A stretch of DNA of 18,918 nt from contig CAZSKQ010000068.1 of NCBI GenBank assembly GCA_964607425.1, forward strand, positions 1 to 18,918, written 5' to 3'. Every line of letters starts with the position of its first letter. Positions within the stretch are counted from its first letter, which is position 1. The translations under genes were made by a program, and so were the position numbers. Positions 6,484 through 15,972 of the stretch are shown piece after piece. The notes under the pieces were generated by a model. That model saw only the letters and a list, made by a program, of their open reading frames with translations. It ran no database searches and was not told the DNA's origin. The DNA is from IDS-8 sp964607425. Its GTDB lineage: Bacteria > Pseudomonadota > Gammaproteobacteria > Steroidobacterales > Woeseiaceae.

Positions 6484-7025
6484 CAGCGGTGGTAGGCCTC
6501 GTTGTTGGGCGAGTGATCGCCTGCGAGCCAGCGCTGCAGCTCACCATGCGCCTTGCGCCGCTGCTCCTCGTTGATCTGCTCGACGTTCTCGTGGTCCACG
6601 GTGAACTCGATGAGCAGTTTGGCGGGATCCATGACGTACAGCGAATAGCAATAGCCGTGATTCAGGATGTACGTATCCGGCGCTTCGTAGCCAGCGGCGG
6701 CCAGCCGGTCGCGGATGCCGTCCTGCGCCTCCTGGTCGACCTTCATCGCGAGGTGCCGGAACGGGGACAGTTCGAGCTCCGGCCCGAACTCCGCCTGGTC
6801 CTCCGGGTCCTGAAACTGGAAGAATGCCAGGCACTCACCGCCGCCGACCTCGAAAAAGCAGTGCATGTACGTGCGTTCCCTGCCAAACAGTTCCGTCTTC
6901 TCGCACCAGGTGGCAACCAGCGGGAACCCGATGATCTCCTCGTAGAATTTTCGCACCGCTTCCATGTCGGTCGTGACATGCGCGTTATGGTGCAGCCGGC
7001 CGGAAGTAGTTGGTCTCGCGTTCAC
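6483..7025 (-). CDS. VOC-superfamily protein (glyoxalase/extradiol dioxygenase fold)
   Basis: This 180-aa protein has two beta-alpha-beta-beta-beta modules. Likely metal ligands are His13 (before TTDMEAVRKFYEEIIGF), His91 (FRHLAMKV) and Glu140 (LLIEFT), as in VOC metalloenzymes. Members include glyoxalase I, ring-cleaving dioxygenases, epimerases and binding proteins, so the reaction is not determined. The frame is open to 7229, but a GTG at 7025 is preceded by a strong GGGGAGG site and begins where family similarity begins. The residues upstream of it are Arg-rich noise overlapping the receptor gene. The last 35 residues form a charged tail (VDHENVEQINEEQRRKAHGE...) beyond the fold. It lies 25 nt after the receptor gene and is 1-nt coupled to the flavodoxin gene. 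Confidence 0.82.
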   Translation of the reverse strand: MNARPTTSGRLHHNAHVTTDMEAVRKFYEEIIGFPLVATWCEKTELFGRERTYMHCFFEVGGGECLAFFQFQDPEDQAEFGPELELSPFRHLAMKVDQEAQDGIRDRLAAAGYEAPDTYILNHGYCYSLYVMDPAKLLIEFTVDHENVEQINEEQRRKAHGELQRWLAGDHSPNNEAYHR

Positions 7026-7031
7026 CGGTGT

Positions 7032-7038
7032 CCTCCCC
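7032..7038 (-). promoter_or_regulatory. Ribosome binding site that fixes the GTG start of the VOC gene
   Basis: On the minus strand GGGGAGG lies 6 nt before GTG (7025-7023). It is one of the strongest Shine-Dalgarno matches in the window. It decides the VOC start against the longer open frame to 7229, which has no such site and would overlap the receptor's coding sequence. Confidence 0.75.
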
Positions 7039-7050
7039 GGATCGTTTCGT

Positions 7051-9291
7051 TCACGATCCAAAGTGTTTGATAAAGCTGAGTCCGTAGCGCCGCGGCAGCG
7101 CCTTGAAAAGAAAATGTGCGCCCGGCGCCGGCCCTGGCGAGAATTCGGCGTTGTATTCCTCGTCGAGCGCGTTCTCCGACCACAACGTGAGCGACCAGTC
7201 ATCGGCGACATCCACGCCGATGCGAACATCGACCACGTTCACCGGGCTGCGTACCGAGATATTGCCCGGATCCCACCAGGTGTCACCGAGCCTTCGATAG
7301 TCGAGCCGGATCACGCCGTCCGCGCTCCCCCCGATGGCTGTTAGCGGGTAACGGAATATGCCGCCCAGGTTTACCGTGTACTCGGTCACCAGGGGTGCTT
7401 CGTTACCGATATCCGCGGGATCGGCCGCTTGCTTGATCTCGCTGTCGGTGTAACCGATGCCGAAGTAACCGCTCAGGTACCGGGTGAGCTGCGCCTTTCC
7501 TTCGAGCTCAAAGCCCAGGTACTCGACCTCGGGAATGCTGCCGAGGTTCTGGGTGCTGGTGCCCGGGTCGAAGAAGAAAAAATACGCGCCTTCAAAATCG
7601 GTGTAGTAGGCGCTGAACGACGTGAAGATCCGCCCGCCCGCTAATGTCGACTTCAGTCCAACCTCGTAGGTATCCGCCGTCTGCTCGTCAAAGAGGTCCT
7701 CGATGCCGGGCTCGGGTACGGCAGCGCCGACGCCTGTCTGGTTGAAGCCGCCACTGCGGAAACCGCGGCTGTAGCCACCATAGAACGTGGCGTTTTCGCT
7801 CGGCCGGTAGCGCAGCGTCACCTTCGGCTGCAGGTCGCTCCAGGTCTCCTCGCGCACGGTCCCGGGTACGATCTGGATACCGGTGAAGTTGCCGTGCGGC
7901 GGTTCCGTCAGGGTCGTGTTTTCGCGGGTATCCTCGTCATAACGCAGCGAGAGCGCCACCTCGAACGAATCGCTCAGGTCATACGCTGCCTCGCCGAACA
8001 CCGCCCATGCGAAGTTGTCCTGGGCGTCCTCCAACAGCCCGAGCTGCGGGCTCGGGTCCGTCAGTCCATTCGTGAACACGGAGGGCCTCGGGTCGCGGAA
8101 CACCGGAAAGACACCGTTACCGAGATCGATCTGATTGCCGGTCGAGATGTAGCGGTCGGTCGAGATGCCATAGGCCCCGACTATCCAGCGCAACGGCTGC
8201 CCTGTCGGGGAGGCGAAACGGAATTCCTGGCTCCAGGAGTCGGTGTCGAGAAACTGGGTCTGGCTCAGGTCAACCACGGTCTCGCCGGTCAAAAAACGAA
8301 TGAAGTCTCCGAACCCGGTCGTCTCGACATTCAGGAATGACTCTTCACGAGGCAGGAAACTGAACTGGTCACCGGTCAGCAGCTCTTCCAGGTCGTCATA
8401 GGCCGTAATGGACGTGAACGATCCGTAATCCCCGAGCCATTCGAGCTTCAGGCTGAACGTCATCATGTCGCGCGTATTGACGCCGGGGTTATTGACCCGC
8501 ACGGGCAGGCTCGTGTCGTCGACCTCCGCCGCGATATTGAAGTAGAGCGCCTGGGTATCGAGGGCCGATGCGCTGAACCGGACGTCGGCGGAGAATGCCT
8601 CGCTCGGCGTCCACAGCAGCTTCAACCTGCCGGAGACATCCCTGTAGGGATCCGCTTCCTCGCCGAGAAACACGTTGTCGATGTAGCCGTCAGTGTCGAC
8701 GTAGGAGCCGGAAAGGCGGTACTTCAGCGTGTCCGAGCCGCCCACCGGCCCACCGATCGTGCCTCGTGCGATGTAGCCGGGCCCGGAATCCGCACCCAGC
8801 TCGAACTTGCCGGCGACCTCGTCACTGGGTTGCTTCGTAACGATGGTGATCGCGCCGCCGATCGCGTTGCGCCCGTAGAGCGCGCCTTGCGGACCCCTCA
8901 GCACCTCGATCTGCTCGATATCGAACAACTGCTGGTTGAACTGCGCCGGGTTGGTCATAAGGACACCGTCGACCAGCACCGCCACCGACATTTCGCTGTT
9001 GCGCGCCTGGGATATGCCACGGACGTTGATGAACGAGTTCCCCGCGTTCTGGGTTTGCACGAGCGTGACGTTCGGCGTCAGCCCCACGAAATCGTGCGGC
9101 GTGTGGATGCCAGCGGAAACGATTTCGGCCTCGGTGAATGCGCGCACCGAGACCGGGCTTTCCTCGAGGGTTTCCGCCCGCTTACGTGCCGTGACAACGA
9201 TTTCTTCCAGGCCCTGTGTTTGTGCCAGGACCCCTGTAGCGGCGAACAGCGTCGATATCGACAGCAGGATGATCGTGATCGATACGTTCAT
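7051..9291 (-). CDS. TonB-dependent outer-membrane receptor
   Basis: This is a protein of about 746 aa from the ATG at 9291. Residues 1-23 form a signal peptide ending VLA before QTQ, followed by a TonB box (LEEIVVTA, 28-35). A plug domain follows (SPVSVRAFTEAEI, GLTPNVTLVQ, FINVRGISQARN, VAVLVDGV, QIEVLRGPQGALYGRNAIGG), then a 22-strand-type barrel ending in YGLSFIKHFGS. It imports a bulky or scarce compound across the outer membrane using TonB-ExbBD energy. It belongs to the general IVVTARKR-type receptors often paired with catabolic genes, not to an obvious siderophore set. GGGGGTG 5 nt upstream supports 9291. An ATG at 9330 would add a basic n-region (MRSKALAEATGVK) but lacks a ribosome site. 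It is first in the leftward operon, with two dyads in its upstream region. Confidence 0.93.
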   Translation of the reverse strand: MNVSITIILLSISTLFAATGVLAQTQGLEEIVVTARKRAETLEESPVSVRAFTEAEIVSAGIHTPHDFVGLTPNVTLVQTQNAGNSFINVRGISQARNSEMSVAVLVDGVLMTNPAQFNQQLFDIEQIEVLRGPQGALYGRNAIGGAITIVTKQPSDEVAGKFELGADSGPGYIARGTIGGPVGGSDTLKYRLSGSYVDTDGYIDNVFLGEEADPYRDVSGRLKLLWTPSEAFSADVRFSASALDTQALYFNIAAEVDDTSLPVRVNNPGVNTRDMMTFSLKLEWLGDYGSFTSITAYDDLEELLTGDQFSFLPREESFLNVETTGFGDFIRFLTGETVVDLSQTQFLDTDSWSQEFRFASPTGQPLRWIVGAYGISTDRYISTGNQIDLGNGVFPVFRDPRPSVFTNGLTDPSPQLGLLEDAQDNFAWAVFGEAAYDLSDSFEVALSLRYDEDTRENTTLTEPPHGNFTGIQIVPGTVREETWSDLQPKVTLRYRPSENATFYGGYSRGFRSGGFNQTGVGAAVPEPGIEDLFDEQTADTYEVGLKSTLAGGRIFTSFSAYYTDFEGAYFFFFDPGTSTQNLGSIPEVEYLGFELEGKAQLTRYLSGYFGIGYTDSEIKQAADPADIGNEAPLVTEYTVNLGGIFRYPLTAIGGSADGVIRLDYRRLGDTWWDPGNISVRSPVNVVDVRIGVDVADDWSLTLWSENALDEEYNAEFSPGPAPGAHFLFKALPRRYGLSFIKHFGS

Positions 9292-9338
9292 CTTCACCCC
9301 CGTGGCCTCTGCAAGAGCCTTGCTTCGCATGCTATTAT

Positions 9339-9371
9339 TTTCGCTTATCGAAATCAACTTCGTGTATCGAA
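9339..9371. promoter_or_regulatory. Paired dyad operators between divergent operons
   Basis: Dyad 1 is TTTCG-CTTAT-CGAAA (9339-9353) and dyad 2 is TTCG-TGTAT-CGAA (9359-9371). Both have TTCG and CGAA half-sites around a 5-bp spacer ending TAT, and their centres are 19 bp apart, about two helical turns. As direct repeats they read TTCGNNTATCGAAAT at 9340-9354 and 9359-9373. They lie between the leftward receptor gene and the rightward lyase-like gene. The nearby IclR-family regulator is the obvious candidate to bind them (inference). Confidence 0.6.
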
Positions 9372-9386
9372 ATTTCTGGTGCCCCG

Positions 9387-10157
9387 ATGAGCGACCTGAA
9401 GAGCATGCGCAACACCACGAAAATCTGCGAATTCGACGCGGAGCGGATCCTGGTCCGGGGGCGGAGCCTGGTCGACGAGATCATGGGCCGCTACTCATTC
9501 GCCGGGTTCATGATCCTGCAGGCGCTCGGCCGCGAACCGACGGAGCGGCAAAACCGCATTGTCGATGCCGTGCTCGTCACCATCATGGAACACGGTCTCG
9601 TTCCTTCGGCCGTTGTCACTCGGCTCACGCATGCCGGCGCCCCGGAATCTTTCCAGGGCGCGGTTGCGGCCGGCCTGCTCGGCGTTGGCGACCGCTATGC
9701 CGGCACCGCGGCCGCATGCGGCGCCCTGCTGGAACGCATCGTTGCGACTCCGGCCGCGGAACGTGCGCTGAAAGCGCGCGCGGAAGTGGCCGGATACGGC
9801 CGCAGCGGCCAACCGGTGCCGGGTTTCGGCCACCCGGTGCATCGCGACCTGGACCCGCGCGTGCCGCGGCTACTCGAAATCGCGCGGGAGGCCGGGGCCG
9901 ACGGCAGCTTTATCGACGCGCTGGCGATACTCGCGGATGGCGTGCGCAAGGAAACGGGGAAACCGCTGGTGATGAACGTCAGCGCCGCCATCGCCGCCGT
10001 ACTTGGTGAGGCGGAAATACCGGCTCCCATGATGCGCGGCATCGTGCTCACGGCGCGCTGCGCCGGGCTCGTGGGCCACCTCCTCGAGGAAATGGAAGCA
10101 CCCATCGCCGATGACCTGTGGCTGGACGCCAGGACGACCGTCGACCGGGCCGACTGA
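9387..10157 (+). CDS. Short citrate synthase-like / citryl-CoA lyase-like protein
   Basis: This 256-aa protein matches the C-terminal catalytic part of citrate synthase; full citrate synthases are about 430 aa, while stand-alone citryl-CoA lyases are about this size. Two of the three catalytic positions are visible: His69 in IMEHGLVPSA and His149 in PGFGHPVHRDLDPR, the signature stretch. The third, the Asp of the citrate synthase NVD motif, is Ser199 here (MNVSAAIAAVLG). The C-terminal part (RGIVLTARCAGLVGHLLEEM) matches the family. The likely chemistry is C-C bond formation or cleavage on a CoA ester, but the Asp-to-Ser change makes the exact reaction uncertain. An alternative ATG is at 9405. 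The gene is divergent from the receptor operon across the paired dyads, with the hydrolase 10 nt downstream. Confidence 0.82.
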   Translation: MSDLKSMRNTTKICEFDAERILVRGRSLVDEIMGRYSFAGFMILQALGREPTERQNRIVDAVLVTIMEHGLVPSAVVTRLTHAGAPESFQGAVAAGLLGVGDRYAGTAAACGALLERIVATPAAERALKARAEVAGYGRSGQPVPGFGHPVHRDLDPRVPRLLEIAREAGADGSFIDALAILADGVRKETGKPLVMNVSAAIAAVLGEAEIPAPMMRGIVLTARCAGLVGHLLEEMEAPIADDLWLDARTTVDRAD

Positions 10158-10167
10158 GCCTGCGGCG

Positions 10168-11010
10168 ATGCGGATCGACGTCGACGGCGGCAGCCTGCAC
10201 CTAAAACCGACGGGCCGCGGCGCGCCCATCCTGCTGCTGCACGGATGGCCGCTGGACCATCGCATCTTCGAGCCACAGATCGCCTGTATCCAGCAGTGCT
10301 TGCGCGTTATTGCTTTCGACCGCCGCGGCTTCGGCCGGTCGCAGGCGCCTCCCGACCTCGGCCGCGAACCGGACGACATCGAGCGCATCCTGGATGCACT
10401 CGACATTGGGAGTGTCCATTTGCTCGGCATGTCGCAGGGCGCCCGCATCGCGTTGCGCTTTGCCGTCACCCGGCGCGAGCGGGTTCGTTCGCTGATCCTG
10501 CAGGCGCCGGTGATCGACGGCTTCGCGCTCGATGAGCCCGATCCCGAGCGCATCCCGCTCGAGCAATACGCGAAGCTTGCCCGCGCCGGCAGCATTGACG
10601 AGGTCCGCCGGCGCTGGCTGGCGCACCCCATGATGGCGCTTGCGGATGAACACGCTGACGCGAGACGGCGAGTGGAGGAAATCATAGCCGGCTACGAGGG
10701 CAAGGACCTGCTCGACTATTCACCCGCTCGCTATACCTTCCCGCACGACGTGCTTGAAAGTCTCGCGACGCTGGACACGCACTGCCTGGTCCTTACCGGT
10801 GCGGCGGATACGGCCGCGCGCCGCTCGCACGCGCAAAGGTTGGTCGAATCGCTGCCGCGCGCGCACGAGGTCGTGCTTCGGCACAGCGGCCACCTCGGCA
10901 ATCTCACCGAAGCGGAAGCCTACAACCGGCAGGTCGTGGATTTCTGCCGGGGCGTTGACGGCAATAAGAAGGCGAACGGCGAAAATTGCGTCAGGAACTG
11001 GCGCTCTTGA
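10168..11010 (+). CDS. Alpha/beta-fold hydrolase
   Basis: This 280-aa cytoplasmic hydrolase has the oxyanion region LLLHGWPLDH (near 30-39), the nucleophile elbow GMSQGA with Ser89, the acid Asp214 (LTGAADT) and the general base His242 or His239 (LRHSGHLGN). Lid helices lie between about 125 and 190. The family includes esterases, C-C hydrolases of meta-cleavage pathways, lactonases and haloperoxidase-like enzymes. Within this locus an ester, lactone or C-C hydrolase is a fair guess. The ATG at 10168 is chosen over the longer frame from 10111 because the latter overlaps the lyase-like gene and adds residues outside the fold. The last 20 nt overlap the 3' end of the convergent IclR gene, so the final residues (KKANGENCVRNWRS) are probably not conserved. 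Confidence 0.87.
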   Translation: MRIDVDGGSLHLKPTGRGAPILLLHGWPLDHRIFEPQIACIQQCLRVIAFDRRGFGRSQAPPDLGREPDDIERILDALDIGSVHLLGMSQGARIALRFAVTRRERVRSLILQAPVIDGFALDEPDPERIPLEQYAKLARAGSIDEVRRRWLAHPMMALADEHADARRRVEEIIAGYEGKDLLDYSPARYTFPHDVLESLATLDTHCLVLTGAADTAARRSHAQRLVESLPRAHEVVLRHSGHLGNLTEAEAYNRQVVDFCRGVDGNKKANGENCVRNWRS

Positions 11011-11842
11011 TCGAGTGCACGAGTATGGGGTAACGCCTGAGTTCCATTTCAATGTTGTTGGCGGCAGCGCGCAACGGCGGCAGCCGTGTCTCGACCATCT
11101 CCGCCTGGTTGACGCGTGTTGTCGCGGTCGAGCAATTGATCGCCGCCAGGATGCTGCCGTCGGCGCCGAACACGGGAACGGCAACGGACACGATGCCATA
11201 GTCCAACTCGTCCTGGATCGAGGCGTATCCGTCCCGTTTGCAGCGGTTCAGTATCCGGCGGAGCCTGGACGGCGAGGTCACGGTTTTGTCGGTGTGCTTG
11301 TCCATCTTCACTTCCGCAAGGTACTTGTCGACGTACTGCTCTTCCTGGTGCGCCAGCAGCACGCGGCCCAACGACGTGGGGTACGCCGGAAAGCGGGTGC
11401 CGAAGCCCGCAACCAGCCGAACCATGCGGTTGGTCGATACATGAACGAGGTACAGGATGTCGGAATGCGAGAGCACCGCGAGCGAGGAACTGTCGCCGGT
11501 GCTGTCCCGCACCTCCTGCAGGTACGGCCTGACCACCGCCTCGAGATTCATGGATTCGAGGAAGGCGGAGGCAAAACCCATCACCTCGGGCGTCAGCAGG
11601 AACAGCTTGCCCTTCTTACCGACGTAACCGAGGTGAACCAGTGTATTGAGGCAGCGCCTGGCCACCGCCGGACTGAGTTTGGTCACGGCAGCCACTTCGC
11701 TCAAGGTCATCTCGGGGCGCTCCTTGGTGAAGGAGCGAAGCACCGACAGGCCGCGCGCCAGCGTCGTCAGGTACTCGCCCTTGTCGATGATTTTTTCGTC
11801 AGGAGGGTTCAATCGGGTCTCTCGCGAATCGCGGCAAGTCAT
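10991..11842 (-). CDS. IclR-family transcriptional regulator (PcaR/PobR-like)
   Basis: This 283-aa protein, if the ATG at 11842 is used, has the two-part IclR build. An N-terminal winged helix-turn-helix (YLTTLARGLSVLRSF, then MTLSEVAAVTKLSPAVARRCLNTLVHLGYV) is followed by a GAF-like effector domain (VRPYLQEVRDSTGDSSSLAVL, FPAYPTSLGRVLLA, DELDYGIVSVAVPVFGADGS, AAINCSTATTRV). SLARGL-type N-termini are typical of regulators of aromatic acid catabolism such as PcaR, PcaU and PobR. A TTG at 11896 would add 18 residues; neither start has a clear ribosome site. The gene is convergent with the alpha/beta hydrolase and overlaps it by 20 nt. It probably controls the divergent operons through the dyads at 9339-9371 in response to a pathway intermediate (inference). 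Confidence 0.9.
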   Translation of the reverse strand: MTCRDSRETRLNPPDEKIIDKGEYLTTLARGLSVLRSFTKERPEMTLSEVAAVTKLSPAVARRCLNTLVHLGYVGKKGKLFLLTPEVMGFASAFLESMNLEAVVRPYLQEVRDSTGDSSSLAVLSHSDILYLVHVSTNRMVRLVAGFGTRFPAYPTSLGRVLLAHQEEQYVDKYLAEVKMDKHTDKTVTSPSRLRRILNRCKRDGYASIQDELDYGIVSVAVPVFGADGSILAAINCSTATTRVNQAEMVETRLPPLRAAANNIEMELRRYPILVHSIKSASS

Positions 11843-11925
11843 GTGCCGCGGGATCTTGGTGGCGCCAAGCAGACCAGATTTGCACGGGCGACGCAATCCG
11901 GTGTCGGGCCTGCAGGAGGGTCAAT

Positions 11926-12057
11926 CCATGCTAATAATGCTATTAAAATTACATATATGGGATATTATGGGCCTGGTATCAGGACAGCTACTGCTCGCAA
12001 CAGCCTTGAGCCGAGAGGGCGGGTCCCTTGACACCCGCGCAAGGCTGCTTCAATACT
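11926..12057. promoter_or_regulatory. AT-rich divergent promoter region, IclR gene and parB-like gene
   Basis: The gap between the IclR and ParB-like genes contains the most AT-rich stretch after 1346 (11928-11966), with several TA-rich boxes and a small dyad AATA-ATGC-TATT (11932-11943), suitable for the leftward IclR promoter. For the rightward gene a consensus -35 TTGACA (12028-12033) is followed after 18 nt by AATACT (12052-12057, 4 of 6 matches to TATAAT). A dyad GGCTTCGA...TCGAAAAAGCC lies at 12066-12091. Exact starts cannot be fixed. Confidence 0.4.
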
Positions 12058-12142
12058 GCCTCAACGGCTTCGAGGTATGGTCGAAAAAGCCGATTAAAAT
12101 AAGAAAATATCAGGGGCGCGCTTCTATGGAAGGCGTAGTCAA

Positions 12143-12979
12143 ATGAAGAGAGCCGTGGCGACACGCATCGCCGAACCGCGCGCTCCTACGGCGAAGGTAT
12201 TCAGCGAGCCCAGGCAGATCTCCACGGAGCTGTTGCGGGTCGGCCCGTTTCGGACCAGAAGCAACAACAATTTCGGTCAGGCCATCGAGCAACTCGCCCG
12301 ATCAATCTCCCGGCTTGGCATCATCGAACCTATCGTGGTACGGCCGCGGGACGACGGTGCCTTTGACGTGATTGCCGGCGAACGGCGGCTTACCGCGGCG
12401 CGGAAGCTCGGTCTCGCCAAGGTGCCCTGCATCGTAAGGCGGTGCTCCGACAGCGAAGCCATGTCCGTCGCACTGGTCGAGAACCTCCAGCGCTGCGATT
12501 TGAATCCGATCGAAAGGGCCTTGTGCATACGGCGGCTGGTCGAGGAGTTCGGCATCACGCAAGCCGACATCGGCACGATGCTTGGAATGTCGCAGTCGTC
12601 GGTCGCGCATCACCTCAAGCTGCTTTCGCTGCCCGGTGCCGTCAGGAAATTCATCGAGAACGGCGACCTCACAATGGGGCACGGGAAAGTTCTCGGGCGG
12701 GTCCAGGCGACCGACCAGGCGGTGGCGCTCGCCTACTGGTGCGTCCAGACCAGCAAAACCGTGCGACAACTCGAAGCTGAAATAGACCGCATGCAGGCAC
12801 CTGGCGGCGGCGGCAATACCGGCCGGCCCAGGCAGCTCAAGCAGCATCGCGAGCTGCCGAACGGCGTGTACCTGGTGATCAAGGAAAACGCCGACGGTTC
12901 CGGATCCGGGACTCTCGAGGTCCCGTACTACTCGCCTACCGAGCGCGAGTGGGTCATCAAGACCCTGTCCCGCAAGTAA
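12143..12979 (+). CDS. ParB/Spo0J-family DNA-binding protein (orphan)
   Basis: This 278-aa protein has the ParB N-terminal nuclease-like/CTPase domain. It contains SISRLGIIEPIVVRP, the GERRLTAARKLG box (from residue 79) and the ENLQRCDLNPIE box (from residue 113). A central helix-turn-helix follows (ITQADIGTMLGMSQSSVAHHLKLL, about 138-161). The C-terminal part has a Gly-rich linker and a domain (GVYLVIKENADGSGSGTLEV) that does not look like the usual ParB dimerisation tail. No parA lies beside it, so it is probably not a standard partition system; roles as a regulator or nucleoid protein are possible. AAGG about 9 nt before the ATG may serve as ribosome site. The ATG overlaps the TGA of a 6-codon miniframe (12126-12146). 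A CACGTG-centred palindrome lies 24 bp after the stop. Confidence 0.9.
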   Translation: MKRAVATRIAEPRAPTAKVFSEPRQISTELLRVGPFRTRSNNNFGQAIEQLARSISRLGIIEPIVVRPRDDGAFDVIAGERRLTAARKLGLAKVPCIVRRCSDSEAMSVALVENLQRCDLNPIERALCIRRLVEEFGITQADIGTMLGMSQSSVAHHLKLLSLPGAVRKFIENGDLTMGHGKVLGRVQATDQAVALAYWCVQTSKTVRQLEAEIDRMQAPGGGGNTGRPRQLKQHRELPNGVYLVIKENADGSGSGTLEVPYYSPTEREWVIKTLSRK

Positions 12980-13003
12980 GCAGCACTGCTACCTCTGCAG
13001 CGA

Positions 13004-13017
13004 ATGCCACGTGGCAT
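13004..13017. promoter_or_regulatory. Perfect 14-bp palindrome, possible ParB-type site
   Basis: ATGCCACGTGGCAT is a perfect 14-bp palindrome, 24 bp after the stop of the ParB-like gene. Its CACGTG core is shared with the canonical chromosomal parS (TGTTTCACGTGAAACA), although the flanks differ. With no loop it is a poor terminator, so a protein-binding site is more likely. Assigning it to this ParB is inference from position and core. Confidence 0.45.
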
Positions 13018-13106
13018 AGCAGCTCCGCTCTGCATGCGCGAATCAATCCCTTGCAGGTGCCGTTAGCAACAACGAAACCGCAAATCAACCCCCGACAAAA
13101 AGCCTG

Positions 13107-13134
13107 TTGACCTTCGAATTACGGGTCTAAGGTC
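13107..13134 (+). promoter_or_regulatory. Candidate promoter and dyad upstream of the multicopper oxidase
   Basis: TTGACC (13107-13112) is a good -35 and overlaps the first half of an inverted repeat GACCTT-N14-AAGGTC (13109-13134). Copper promoters bound by MerR-family CueR also begin TTGACCTT and carry ACCTT...AAGGT, but with an 11-bp gap, so the match is incomplete. No convincing -10 is placed at normal spacing. The oxidase start is 24 nt downstream. Confidence 0.35.
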
Positions 13135-13157
13135 GGCGCGAGCAATTCAGGGGAGAC

Positions 13158-15944
<2,787 letters not shown>

Positions 15945-15972
15945 CGGGCCGCGGAAGGCACGGGAGAATCGA

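Noticed and set aside
12900..13150. Canonical parS (TGTTTCACGTGAAACA) near the parB-like gene
   Set aside because: Not found; only the CACGTG core is shared by the palindrome at 13004-13017, so it is reported as a candidate and not as parS.
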